DNA from: Tepidanaerobacter syntrophicus
GTDB lineage: Bacteria; Bacillota; Thermosediminibacteria; Thermosediminibacterales; Tepidanaerobacteraceae
DNA: 64,000 nt
Direction of reading: 5' to 3'
NCBI RefSeq assembly: GCF_001485475.2
Contig: NZ_DF977003.1
Location: 186,001-250,000, forward strand
In this document: positions 7,652-16,927 of the stretch, piece by piece
Numbering within the stretch: position 1 is the first letter of the stretch
Layout: every line of letters starts with the position of its first letter
Translations under genes and position numbers: made by a program
The notes under the pieces: model-generated
Databases searched by the model: none
Seen by the model: the letters and a program-made list of their open reading frames with translations, nothing else
Told to the model about the DNA's origin: nothing

Positions 7652-8917
7652 TTATTTTCGCAAATCAGACGCAAGTTTATGAGCGAAAAGTCCTTCAAGT
7701 TCTGCAAGCTCGGATGCGATAGGAGCAAGTTCTTCTGCCCCCTCAGGTGAGATTTGTTGATAGCTTGCAACCTTTAAAAATGTGCCGACCCATACTCCAC
7801 CTGTGTAGCGGGCGGCTTTCATAGTTGGAAGGATATGATTTGTTCCTGAAACATAATCTCCAAATACTTCTGCCGACCATGGTCCTATAAACAATGAACC
7901 ATAATTATAAAGTTTTGGAATTAGCAGGTTTACATCTGATACTTGTAATTCAAGGTGCTCAGGTGCGATTTTATTTGAAAGTTCAACAGCTTCAATGATA
8001 TTGTCTGCAAAATATATTGTGCCATTGTTTTCCCATGAACGTTTTGCAACAGATTGTGTAGGAAGATCATTTAAGTAAGTTTTTAAATACTCTAGAACCT
8101 CTTGAATGAGGTTTTCATCTAGCGATATTAATATTCCCCTAGCATTTGGGTCGTGTTCGGATTGAGCCAAAAGGTCTGCAGCGATGAAAGCGGGATTTGC
8201 TGTTTTATCTGCAATTATAAGCACTTCACTGGGGCCTGCTATAAAATCTATTCCCACACTGCCGCTGACTTGCCTTTTCGCTTCAGTTACCCATTGATTT
8301 CCCGGCCCCACTACAATATCTACGGGTGCAATACTTTTTGTGCCAAAAGCAAGAGCACCGATAGCGTGTGCTCCACCCATACAGTAAATTTCATCAGCAC
8401 CTGCCATATCCATTGCAACAAGCGTTGCAGGGTGAATTGTACCGATAGATTTATCAGGCGGAGAGCAAGCTATTACCCTTTCTACGCCGGCTACTTTGGC
8501 CGGAATAATAGACATAAGCGCAGATGAAGGAAGGGGATACCTTCCCCCGGGAACATAAGAACCTGAAGATGAAACAGGAATTATTCTGTGCCCTACGGTA
8601 ACACCTGCAGATAATTCTATCTCCAAAGGCTTTATCGCTTCTTTTTGATATAAAGCAAATTTTTTTATGCGATAAGCCGCTGTTTCTAGTGCTTTTATAT
8701 ATTCAGAATCTATATGTTTATAGGCATCTTGAATTTGCTTTGAGGAAATCCTCAGATTTTCACTTTGATAGTTATCAAATTTTCTGCAAAATTCAAGCAA
8801 AGCTTCATCACCGTTTTTTTGTATTTGCAAAAGTATATCTGACACCTTTTCTCTTATCTGGCTATTATTTTCGGACTTAATCTCAGAATTAGGTTTCTTT
8901 ATTATTTTTATACTCAT
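7652..8917 (-). CDS. hisD: Histidinol dehydrogenase family protein (stand-alone)
   Basis: 421 residues. HisD family features are present: GPSEVLI, AQSEHDPNA (Gln and His zinc ligands), APEHLEL (catalytic Glu-His), GDYVSGTNHILPT (Asp ligand) and AHK near the end (His ligand). Classical HisD oxidises histidinol to histidine with two NAD. This copy has no other his genes nearby, and its C-terminal segment (YTGGVWVGTFLK) differs from typical biosynthetic copies, so it may be a catabolic alcohol dehydrogenase of this family. Family certain, substrate uncertain. Confidence 0.8.
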   Translation of the reverse strand: MSIKIIKKPNSEIKSENNSQIREKVSDILLQIQKNGDEALLEFCRKFDNYQSENLRISSKQIQDAYKHIDSEYIKALETAAYRIKKFALYQKEAIKPLEIELSAGVTVGHRIIPVSSSGSYVPGGRYPLPSSALMSIIPAKVAGVERVIACSPPDKSIGTIHPATLVAMDMAGADEIYCMGGAHAIGALAFGTKSIAPVDIVVGPGNQWVTEAKRQVSGSVGIDFIAGPSEVLIIADKTANPAFIAADLLAQSEHDPNARGILISLDENLIQEVLEYLKTYLNDLPTQSVAKRSWENNGTIYFADNIIEAVELSNKIAPEHLELQVSDVNLLIPKLYNYGSLFIGPWSAEVFGDYVSGTNHILPTMKAARYTGGVWVGTFLKVASYQQISPEGAEELAPIASELAELEGLFAHKLASDLRK

Positions 8918-9081
8918 CTACCTGCCCCCGCTCATTTTATTACTCATTTTTTAAAAGCATACCATGTATTTACAGCATTTTCAATTATAACCCATTTTAC
9001 ATTAACCACATTTTAATATTGTTATATTTATAAATTATGTATAAAATAAAAGGAGCTCATACAAGATAGGAGAAGATGCCG

Positions 9082-11196
9082 ATGGCGTTAAATGAAAGAT
9101 TGATTGAATTTATGAATAAAGAGGCATATAAGCCGATGACACCGGAAGAGCTTATTTCCGCCTTAAACGTTGATAAAAGCGAAATTGATCAGTTGATAAA
9201 AGCATTGGATTACATGGAAAAGAATGGCCTGGTGGTAAAAAACAGAAGGGGAAGGTATGGCGTTCCGGAAAAAATGAATTTAGTCGCCGGAAAAGTAGAA
9301 GCCCATCCGGCAGGATATGCCTTTTTGATTCCTAACAATCCTGAAATTGAAGATGTTTATATAGCCCGTGAAGACATGAATGGAGCCATGCATGGGGATA
9401 TAGTGCTGGCAAGACTTAAAATAGCCCCTAAAGGAGCTCATAAAAAGCAGGGAGAAGTAATACGAATCTTGAAAAGGGCCAATAACAAGATAGTAGGAAC
9501 TGTAGAGAGAGGCAAGAACTTCATATTTGTAGTTCCTGACGACAAACGAATATTTTATGATGTATTTATCCCGAAAAATAAGGCACGAGGAGTTAAAAAC
9601 AGGCAGAAGGTTGTAGTAAAAATAACCGAATGGCCGGAAAGACATAGAAATCCCACAGGGGAAATAATCGAAGTACTTGGCTATCAAGATGAGCCTGGTG
9701 TAGATGTGCTTTCTATTATAAAAAAATATGATCTGCCCTTGGATTTCCCGCCAAAAGTTGTAAAGCAGCTGGCAGAGATACCCGATAAAGTCAGGGAAGA
9801 AGATCTTGCCAAAAGAGAAGATTTTCGCCACCTAAAAATCGTCACTATAGATAACGAAGATGCAAAAGACCTAGATGATGCAATTTCAATCGAAAAGACA
9901 GAGGATGGCTACAGACTCGGAGTGCATATTGCGGATGTAAGCTACTATGTAAAAGAAAGAAGCCCACTGGATAAGGAAGCCTTAAGAAGAGGCTGCAGTG
10001 TATATCTTGTAGACAGAGTAGTTCCTATGCTTCCGCCTAAACTATCAAATGGAATATGCAGTTTAAATCCAAGTGTAGACAGGCTTACCATGAGCGTAGT
10101 TATTGATTTTGATAAAAACGCCGAAATCTTAAGCTACACTATAACACCTGGAATTATAAAAACATGTGAAAGAATGACATATACTCAGGTCAACAAAATA
10201 TTAGAAGATGAAGACCCTGAGTTTATAAAACGTTTTGATTACCTCGTAGAGGATTTTATCTTAATGAAGGAACTGGCCGGAAAGCTTACAGCTAAGCGAT
10301 TTGCAAGAGGCAGTCTGGATTTTGATTTAGATGAGGCAAAAGTTATTTTGGATGAGAACGGAAAACCGATTGATGTAGCCAAAGAAGAGCGAAGAATAGC
10401 AAGCCGCATAATTGAAGAATTTATGATTGCTGCAAATGAAGTAGTTGCAGAGCATATGTTCTGGCTAAAAACTCCGTTTATTTACAGAGTTCATGAAACA
10501 CCGGATGAAGAAAAAATTGAATCTTTAAGAGAATTTCTCTATAATTTAGGTTATACAATAAAAGGCAATAGCAATATAGTAAAACCAAAATCACTACAGC
10601 AAGTTTTGGAGAAAGCTAAAGGAAAACCAGAAGAACGTCTTGTAAATACCATGGTTCTTCGTTCACTAAAAAGAGCCAGATATAGCGAGATAAATTTAGG
10701 GCATTTTGGCCTCGCTTCCCCTTACTATACGCATTTTACTGCACCGATCAGGCGATATCCTGACCTGGAGATACACCGAATCTTGCGAGAACTGCAGGAA
10801 AATAAACTTGATTTAAAGCGCCAAGAAAAACTAAGTAAAACAGTCGAAAAGGTTGCAAAAATTTCATCGGAAAGAGAACGCATTGCTGATGAGGCTGAAA
10901 GAGAATCCGTAGATCTTAAAATTGCCGAATATATGTCTACTAGAATTGGAAATGTTTATGAGGCAATTATTTCCGGCGTAACACCTTTTGGTATATTTGT
11001 AGAACTGGACAATACAATCGAAGGCCTTGTTCATGTAAGCAATATCGAAGATGATTATTACAATTTTAACGAAAAAAACATGACACTTCGAGGAGAAAGG
11101 ACAGGAAGAGTATTTAAAATAGGAGATATTGTAAAAGTAAAAGTTTATAAAGTAAATATTGCCGAGCGCCAAATAGATTTTGTGTTAGCGGAGTAG
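9082..11196 (+). CDS. rnr: Ribonuclease R
   Basis: About 704 residues, normal for bacterial RNase R. Order: N-terminal winged-helix and cold-shock-type domains (about 1-230), RNB catalytic domain with DNEDAKDLDDAIS near 255-270 holding the Mg-binding aspartates, and an S1 RNA-binding domain from about 620. It degrades structured RNA 3' to 5' and helps clear tmRNA-tagged messages. AGGAG at 9068-9072 is only 3 nt from ATG 9076 but 9 nt from ATG 9082, so the latter is preferred. No smpB is adjacent in the window. The tRNA-Leu follows. Confidence 0.95.
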   Translation: MALNERLIEFMNKEAYKPMTPEELISALNVDKSEIDQLIKALDYMEKNGLVVKNRRGRYGVPEKMNLVAGKVEAHPAGYAFLIPNNPEIEDVYIAREDMNGAMHGDIVLARLKIAPKGAHKKQGEVIRILKRANNKIVGTVERGKNFIFVVPDDKRIFYDVFIPKNKARGVKNRQKVVVKITEWPERHRNPTGEIIEVLGYQDEPGVDVLSIIKKYDLPLDFPPKVVKQLAEIPDKVREEDLAKREDFRHLKIVTIDNEDAKDLDDAISIEKTEDGYRLGVHIADVSYYVKERSPLDKEALRRGCSVYLVDRVVPMLPPKLSNGICSLNPSVDRLTMSVVIDFDKNAEILSYTITPGIIKTCERMTYTQVNKILEDEDPEFIKRFDYLVEDFILMKELAGKLTAKRFARGSLDFDLDEAKVILDENGKPIDVAKEERRIASRIIEEFMIAANEVVAEHMFWLKTPFIYRVHETPDEEKIESLREFLYNLGYTIKGNSNIVKPKSLQQVLEKAKGKPEERLVNTMVLRSLKRARYSEINLGHFGLASPYYTHFTAPIRRYPDLEIHRILRELQENKLDLKRQEKLSKTVEKVAKISSERERIADEAERESVDLKIAEYMSTRIGNVYEAIISGVTPFGIFVELDNTIEGLVHVSNIEDDYYNFNEKNMTLRGERTGRVFKIGDIVKVKVYKVNIAERQIDFVLAE

Positions 11197-11211
11197 AATA
11201 TACAATAAAAC

Positions 11212-11239
11212 TTGCTTGAAAAATTTCTTAGCATATGAT
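11212..11239 (+). promoter_or_regulatory. Probable promoter of tRNA-Leu(CAA)
   Basis: TTGCTT at 11212-11217, 16-bp spacer, TATGAT at 11234-11239, about 20 bp before the tRNA. Moderate match; read-through from rnr is also possible because no terminator lies between. Confidence 0.45.
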
Positions 11240-11259
11240 AATATTATAAACACATGCAA

Positions 11260-11346
11260 GCCGAAGTGGTGGAACTGGCAGACGCGCTGGACTCAAAATC
11301 CAGTGGTAGCAATACCATGCGGGTTCGATTCCCGCCTTCGGCACCA
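11260..11346 (+). tRNA. tRNA-Leu, anticodon CAA
   Basis: The acceptor stem GCCGAAG pairs with CTTCGGC, discriminator A, and CCA is encoded at 11344-11346. The anticodon stem CTGGA/TCCAG encloses the loop CTCAAAA, giving CAA. A long variable arm (class II) and GGTTCGATTCC T-arm are present. It reads UUG codons. Confidence 0.97.
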
Positions 11347-11361
11347 GATGCGACAAGTAAT

Positions 11362-11399
11362 GCAGGGCTTGGACGAAAACACCAAAGCTCTGCTTTTTT
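11362..11399 (+). terminator. Terminator after tRNA-Leu(CAA)
   Basis: GCAGGGCTTGG at 11362-11372 pairs with CCAAAGCTCTGC at 11382-11393 (one bulge, G-T pairs) and is followed by TTTTTTA. Confidence 0.85.
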
Positions 11400-11491
11400 A
11401 GTTTTTGGTTGGAATCTTGACCGCTGAAAGATCAGCAAAACCAAATGCTATTTAAATTTTTGCCCACAACATATAGGGAGGCACGGTAAAA

Positions 11492-12106
11492 TTGAATATT
11501 GAAGGAGAACTCATATACCGGGCAAAAAGAGGGGATATGTCTGCGTTTGAAGACTTGATTTCCGGTTATGAGAAAAAAGTCTACAATACCGTGTATAGGT
11601 TTTTTAATAACGCCGAAGATGCAATGGATGTAAGCCAGGAAATCTTTATTAAAATATTTACCTCCCTTGATAAATTCCGAGGAGAATCAAGTTTTTCCAC
11701 CTGGCTGTATCGAGTTGCTGTAAATACCTGCATAGATTTTTCAAGAAAACATAGAGAAGTTACTCTCCCCATCCATGAAGAATCAGAAATACATAATCAT
11801 TTAAATCTGGGAACGCCGACCCAACTGCCTGAAGAATTTATAGAAAATAAAGAGATAAGACAAGCTATAGCAGATGCAATTAATATGCTGCCTGAAGAGC
11901 AAAAAATATGTGTAATACTAAGAGATGTTCAAGGCTTTAGTTATGCAGAAATCGGCGAAATTTTAAATTGCTCCTTAGGTACCGTGAAATCAAGGTTGTA
12001 TAGAGGTCGCAGAAATTTGAGAGAATTGCTTAAAGACATGGGGATTTTTTCTCAAACACCATCTGACGGCGAGCTTCAAAGGGGGGAGCAACATGGCCGC
12101 ATGTAA
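11492..12106 (+). CDS. ECF RNA polymerase sigma factor (SigW-like)
   Basis: 204 residues with sigma region 2 (DVSQEIFIKIFTSLDKF, STWLYRVAVNTCIDFSRK) and region 4 (LPEEQKICVILRDVQGFSYAEIGEILN, GTVKSRLYRGR), the SigW/RpoE pattern. Start TTG 11492 follows GGGAGGCAC by about 10 nt. The next gene overlaps by 14 nt and encodes a zinc-finger membrane protein, the normal arrangement for an ECF sigma and its anti-sigma. The trigger is unknown, but envelope stress is usual for this group. Confidence 0.9.
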   Translation: MNIEGELIYRAKRGDMSAFEDLISGYEKKVYNTVYRFFNNAEDAMDVSQEIFIKIFTSLDKFRGESSFSTWLYRVAVNTCIDFSRKHREVTLPIHEESEIHNHLNLGTPTQLPEEFIENKEIRQAIADAINMLPEEQKICVILRDVQGFSYAEIGEILNCSLGTVKSRLYRGRRNLRELLKDMGIFSQTPSDGELQRGEQHGRM

Positions 12107-13091
12107 GGACTTTAGCGACTTAATCGATAAATATGTGGACGGCTTTGCAAGTCCGGAAGAAAAGAAATTACTGGAAGAGCATCTTAAAGTCTGCCCAAAT
12201 TGCAGACGTGAAGTAGAAGAACTCAGACAAACTGTGGCTTTAACAAACTTAGTGGGCGAAGTAGAAACGCCGCCGAATTTTTCCATCAATCTTTCGGAAA
12301 AAATTAATGAGATTTCCAAAACGCAAAGGTCTTCAAAAAAATCATTCTCCGGGCTGCTCCTTAATTTCTATCAATCCCATAAGAGGGAATTTACTGCTGC
12401 TGCAGGCATAATAGTAATTTTTACGCTTATTTTCACGTTCTATAATTTAGGAAAAAACTCTAATATGAACTATGCTTCAAAAGAAAGCACACAAGCTGCT
12501 GCTGAAAATACAACAGGCACTAAGCCTGAGGCCAGAAGCCTTAAAGCAGATGAGAGCTTAAAAAGTTTTGCAGCTATTGCAGAAAGCGATACAGCAATGC
12601 AGAAACGCTTAACAAAAAGCATCACAATTTCGATAAATACAGAAGAATTAAGCGGAAAAATAGAACAAATTGCGAATCTTGCCGAAGAAGCAGGGGGTTA
12701 TATAGAAAACAGCAAGATCGAAATGAAAGGCACAAATAAAACACCTGAGAGAGCCTCAATAGACGCAAGAATTCCGGAGGCAGAGGTTGATAAAATTATG
12801 GAAACCTTTAAAACCGAGAAAAACATCTTAAGCTGGAATGTTGAAACAAAAGATATCAGTAAGGATTATGATAACACTCTTGAAAAACTAGATTATCTGC
12901 GTCAATATGAGCAAGAACTGACTTTGATACTTCAAAAAGCAACTGGTACAAGCGAAATAATTGAGATACAAAAAGAGCTTTATAATACTCGCAGCAAGAT
13001 TATTGATTTAGAAAATCAATTGGCTTTATGGGATGAAGATATAGAGCTGCCCCATGTAAACATAACTATAATAAAGAGTGAGAAGCCATAG
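12093..13091 (+). CDS. Membrane anti-sigma factor with extracellular DUF4349 domain
   Basis: 332 residues. The N-terminus has an anti-sigma zinc-finger pattern (Cys4, then HLKVCPNC near 30-37). One membrane helix follows at roughly 95-117 (AAAGIIVIFTLIFTF), then an extracytoplasmic DUF4349-type region from about 165 with a coiled segment. The cytoplasmic part should hold the sigma factor encoded just upstream, and the outer part likely senses the signal. DUF4349 fused to the anti-sigma zinc finger in one chain suggests a sensor and switch in a single protein. Signal and release protease are not visible. Confidence 0.82.
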   Translation: MAACKDFSDLIDKYVDGFASPEEKKLLEEHLKVCPNCRREVEELRQTVALTNLVGEVETPPNFSINLSEKINEISKTQRSSKKSFSGLLLNFYQSHKREFTAAAGIIVIFTLIFTFYNLGKNSNMNYASKESTQAAAENTTGTKPEARSLKADESLKSFAAIAESDTAMQKRLTKSITISINTEELSGKIEQIANLAEEAGGYIENSKIEMKGTNKTPERASIDARIPEAEVDKIMETFKTEKNILSWNVETKDISKDYDNTLEKLDYLRQYEQELTLILQKATGTSEIIEIQKELYNTRSKIIDLENQLALWDEDIELPHVNITIIKSEKP

Positions 13092-13213
13092 AAAAAGAAA
13101 CTGGATCTAAAATACAAAGATTTATAGATTTTTATTTTCTTTGCAGGTTTTTTAAAAAATTTGGTGAAATAATAATAAAACAGGCATTATAGATACGGAA
13201 TGGAGGAGCCAGT

Positions 13214-15814
13214 TTGAAAAAAATGCTTTTAATAGACGGAAACAGTTTGCTGCATAGGGCTTTTCACGCGCTGCCTCCGCTTAGAACATCTAAGGGAGTG
13301 CCCACTAATGCAGTATATGGCTTCCTGAATATGCTGCTCAGGATTTTACAAGAAGAACAGCCTGACTATGTAGCAGTAGCCTTTGATAAAAAAGGGCCGA
13401 CTTTTAGACATGAAGAATTTGTTGAGTATAAAAGCACACGTCCGCCTACTCCGGAAGAATTAATAGGCCAGTTCGATCTTTTAAAAGAGATATTAAAGGC
13501 CATGAACATCACTTTTTTTGAAATCGACGGGTACGAAGCAGATGATATCATAGGCACTATTTCAAAGAAAGGCGAGAAAGAAGGAATTTCCTCTATAATT
13601 GTAACCGGAGATAAAGATGAGCTTCAACTTATATCTCGCAATATTAAAGTCCTGGTTACCAGAAAGGGCATATCAGACATAGAGGCTTACGACCTTGAAA
13701 AAATAAACTCGAAGTATGGAATTTCTCCTGAAGCTATAACGGATTTAAAAGGTTTAATGGGAGATAAATCCGACAACATCCCGGGCATACCGGGAATAGG
13801 TGAAAAAACAGCTGCAAAGCTTCTTCAAGAGTTTGGCAGTCTTGAAAATGTATTAGAGAACTTTGATAAACTGAAAGGTAAACTAAAAGAAAACATACAA
13901 AAATATGCCGATCAGGCGAAAGACAGCAAATACTTGGCAACTATTGTGACAAATGTACCCTTGGAATTTGATTTTGACAATATTAAATATCGCGAACCTG
14001 ACTATGACAAGTTAATGAATTTGCTTAGAGAATTAGAATTTTACAGCTTGATTGACCGCCTATCTAAAAATATTAAAGACAATAAAAATGTCAAGGAAAC
14101 CGAAAATGCAGCAGATATGAATTTTGCAGAAAATAACAGTTCCCTTGAGGACGTAATAAAGTTAGCAGCTATAGAAAAAAGACTTTCGATTCTTGTAGAT
14201 GCAAAAAAGAAGAACCTTAAATCTTATAAGATAGATGGACTGTATATTTGTGCCAAAGATGAATATGCTTTTGTATCTGGAAAGTTACTTGAGAAAAGCG
14301 ATGTTAGGAAAACGCTAAAACAACTTTTAGAAGATCCTGCAGTATATAAAATTACACATGATAGTAAATTTATAAGAAATGCGCTAAGACAACTAGATAT
14401 CGATTTTAAATGCCAATTCGATACAATGCTTGCCGCCTACCTTTTGGAATCTTCAAGGCCAAGATATGACGTACCGCTACTGGTAACTGAATATTTAGGA
14501 GCTGCGATGCCGGATACAGCAAGTTTTACAGAGCAAATAATTCATATGTTTGCTTTAAGGGATGTAATGGATGATAAAATTAAAGAGTATGATATGAGTA
14601 AACTTTTATACGAAGTTGAGATACCCCTTAGCGTTGTCTTATCAGACATGGAACATGCAGGGATAAAAGTAGACCTGGGCAAACTCCAGGAACTTTCTGC
14701 TAAATTTGGAGAAAAATTAGATCTCCTCACAAAGGAAATTTATGAGCTGGCAGGAACTGAATTTAACATAAATTCGCCAAAACAGTTAGGTGAAATCCTA
14801 TTTGAAAAGCTTTTATTGCCGGTAATTAAAAAAACCAAAACCGGATACTCGACAGATGCCGAGGTACTGGAGAAATTAAGACCTTTACACCCTATAATCG
14901 ATAAAATTTTAGATTATAGGTTCGTAATGAAGATGAAGTCTACATATGCTGATGGCTTGGCTGCCTTAGTTGATAAAGAAACCTCTCGAATCTATACCAG
15001 CTTTAATCAAACGGTGACAACTACAGGACGTATAAGCAGTACAGAACCAAACCTCCAAAATATACCGGTAAAAACAGAGGAAGGCAAGCATATTCGAGGA
15101 GTTTTTACTGCCGACGGGCCGGGGCACCTTCTTTTATCAGGTGATTATTCTCAAATAGAACTAAGGGTTTTAGCACATATGTCAGAGGATCCCGGTCTTA
15201 TAGATTCATTCCTTAAGGGAGAGGATATACACACAAGAACGGCCAGCGAAGTTTTTGGCGTGCCGCTAGAAGAAGTAACACCTTCCCTTAGAAACAAGGC
15301 AAAAGCGGTGAATTTCGGTATTATATATGGTATAAGCGATTATGGGCTTGCGCAAAACCTTGGGATATCAAACAAAGAAGCTAAAGAGTATATAGATGCG
15401 TATTTTAAAAGATATCCAAAGGTAAAAGATTTTATACGCGAAACAATTGCATCTGCTAGAATACAAGGTTATGTTACCACATTGCTTAACCGCCGCCGCT
15501 ATATTCCTGATATTAACAGTAAAAATTATCACCTTAGGTCTTTTGCAGAGAGGACAGCAGTAAATACTCCCATTCAAGGCAGTGCAGCAGACATTATAAA
15601 AATTGCTATGGTTAATGTTTATAAGGCATTAAAAGAAAATGGGTTAGGTGCAAAAATACTTTTACAGGTTCATGATGAGCTTATATTAGACAGCAGGCAA
15701 GAAGAATTGTCTAAGGTAAAAGACATCCTTAAAGATTGCATGGAGCATGCCTTTTCGCTGAAAGTTCCCCTTACAGTGGATATCCATCAAGGGTATACAT
15801 GGGAAGAGCTCTAG
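13214..15814 (+). CDS. polA: DNA polymerase I
   Basis: 866 residues: 5'-3' exonuclease (about 1-290; LLIDGNSLLHRAFHALP, GDKSDNIPG), a 3'-5' exonuclease-like domain (about 305-480), and the polymerase domain with motif A DYSQIELRVLAH, motif B RNKAKAVNFGIIYG and motif C QVHDELIL. In the proofreading domain the DxE of Exo I is replaced (LSILVDAKK), so proofreading is probably lost, as in Taq and many Firmicute enzymes. TTG 13214 lies 7 nt after GGAGG; ATG 13223 is an alternative. Followed 15 nt later by coaE. Confidence 0.96.
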   Translation: MKKMLLIDGNSLLHRAFHALPPLRTSKGVPTNAVYGFLNMLLRILQEEQPDYVAVAFDKKGPTFRHEEFVEYKSTRPPTPEELIGQFDLLKEILKAMNITFFEIDGYEADDIIGTISKKGEKEGISSIIVTGDKDELQLISRNIKVLVTRKGISDIEAYDLEKINSKYGISPEAITDLKGLMGDKSDNIPGIPGIGEKTAAKLLQEFGSLENVLENFDKLKGKLKENIQKYADQAKDSKYLATIVTNVPLEFDFDNIKYREPDYDKLMNLLRELEFYSLIDRLSKNIKDNKNVKETENAADMNFAENNSSLEDVIKLAAIEKRLSILVDAKKKNLKSYKIDGLYICAKDEYAFVSGKLLEKSDVRKTLKQLLEDPAVYKITHDSKFIRNALRQLDIDFKCQFDTMLAAYLLESSRPRYDVPLLVTEYLGAAMPDTASFTEQIIHMFALRDVMDDKIKEYDMSKLLYEVEIPLSVVLSDMEHAGIKVDLGKLQELSAKFGEKLDLLTKEIYELAGTEFNINSPKQLGEILFEKLLLPVIKKTKTGYSTDAEVLEKLRPLHPIIDKILDYRFVMKMKSTYADGLAALVDKETSRIYTSFNQTVTTTGRISSTEPNLQNIPVKTEEGKHIRGVFTADGPGHLLLSGDYSQIELRVLAHMSEDPGLIDSFLKGEDIHTRTASEVFGVPLEEVTPSLRNKAKAVNFGIIYGISDYGLAQNLGISNKEAKEYIDAYFKRYPKVKDFIRETIASARIQGYVTTLLNRRRYIPDINSKNYHLRSFAERTAVNTPIQGSAADIIKIAMVNVYKALKENGLGAKILLQVHDELILDSRQEELSKVKDILKDCMEHAFSLKVPLTVDIHQGYTWEEL

Positions 15815-15829
15815 AGAGGAGAAATACTT

Positions 15830-16426
15830 TTGACGGTAATCGGTCTTACAGGAGGTATAGCCAGCGGTAAAAGTACTGTAACGGCATTGCTTAAAGAAAA
15901 AGGCGCTGTTATAATAGATGCAGACAAAATTGCACGAGAAATAATGTCAAAGGGCGAGCCTGCCTGGTTTGAAGTATTGAATTATTTTGGCGATGAGATA
16001 TTAAATGATGATAGAAGCGATATAGATAGAAAGAAACTTGCACATATTGTATTTTCTGATAAAGCTAAGCTTGAAGTATTAAACAATATTACTCATCCTA
16101 AGATTATAGAAGAAATTAAAAGACAGGTTGAGGAATATAAAAAAGCAGGCAAAAAAATCATTGTAATTGATGCGGCACTACTCATAGAAACAGGTCTTGA
16201 TAAAATCGCAGATGAAGTATGGGTGGTTGCAGCTAATGAGGATATTCAGCTTCAAAGGCTTATGGCACGAGAAAAAGACATTACAAAGGATGAAGCTTTA
16301 AAAAGAATAAAATCTCAGATGCCACTAGCCGAAAAACTGAAATTTGCAGATAGAGTCATAGACAATAACTCAAGTATTGAAGAAACAAAAAAGCAAGTAG
16401 ACAAAATGTGGACTAAAATCTCATGA
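15830..16426 (+). CDS. coaE: Dephospho-CoA kinase
   Basis: 198 residues with the P-loop GGIASGKST at 8-16, DADKIAREI and the lid-region DAALLIETGL typical of CoaE. It phosphorylates dephospho-CoA at the ribose 3'-OH, the last step of CoA synthesis. TTG start preceded by AGAGGAG. It follows polA by 15 nt, a common pairing in Firmicutes, but the usual mutM between them is absent. Confidence 0.95.
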   Translation: MTVIGLTGGIASGKSTVTALLKEKGAVIIDADKIAREIMSKGEPAWFEVLNYFGDEILNDDRSDIDRKKLAHIVFSDKAKLEVLNNITHPKIIEEIKRQVEEYKKAGKKIIVIDAALLIETGLDKIADEVWVVAANEDIQLQRLMAREKDITKDEALKRIKSQMPLAEKLKFADRVIDNNSSIEETKKQVDKMWTKIS

Positions 16427-16461
16427 AGAGATTTAGATTTTGAAATGGTAGGTGAATACCT

Positions 16462-16908
16462 ATGGATCAAGGAGTTTTAATTATCTTAGCAATACTTGTC
16501 TTAGGCGTTCTATCGAAGAACAATTCACTTGCTCTGGCAGCTGCGGTAGTTCTTACCTTACGGCTTGCCAATTTAAAGCAAGCGTTAATTTTTCTTGACA
16601 AAAACGCTTTAAAATGGGGTATAATCATTTTAACAATGGGCATCATAGCCCCCTTTGCAACTGGGGAAATTACCTCAAAAGATGTAAGCGATGCCATGAG
16701 AAATCCCTCGGCAATTGCTGCTCTTATTGCAGGAGCTGTTACTGTCATATTGTCGGGCAAGGGAACAGATTTGATATCAACAAGTCCCCAGATAGTTATA
16801 GGTATTATTCTTGGTTCTATTATAGGTGTAGCATTTTTCAAGGGCGTTCCCGTAGGGCCACTTACAGCGGCAGGCATAGTCGCGGTAATTATGCAGTTCA
16901 CAAAATGA
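16462..16908 (+). CDS. DUF441 family membrane protein
   Basis: 148 residues, nearly all hydrophobic, with about four membrane helices (positions about 3-20, 22-40, 50-68, 80-98 and 108-145, the last long enough for two). The pattern matches the DUF441/YtwI family of Firmicutes. No reaction is known. It lies 35 nt after coaE and 19 nt before the nicotinate phosphoribosyltransferase gene, so it is part of this operon. Confidence 0.85.
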   Translation: MDQGVLIILAILVLGVLSKNNSLALAAAVVLTLRLANLKQALIFLDKNALKWGIIILTMGIIAPFATGEITSKDVSDAMRNPSAIAALIAGAVTVILSGKGTDLISTSPQIVIGIILGSIIGVAFFKGVPVGPLTAAGIVAVIMQFTK

Positions 16909-16927
16909 AAAAAGAGAGGTTTGGCTT

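Noticed and set aside
13092-13213. Regulatory element in the gap before polA
   Set aside because: AT-rich with a possible weak -10 only; no stable hairpin or convincing promoter could be supported.
16467-16901. Long open frame (144 codons) antisense to the DUF441 gene
   Set aside because: It mirrors a hydrophobic gene with biased codons; no ribosome site and no family resemblance, while the + strand product is a clear DUF441 protein.
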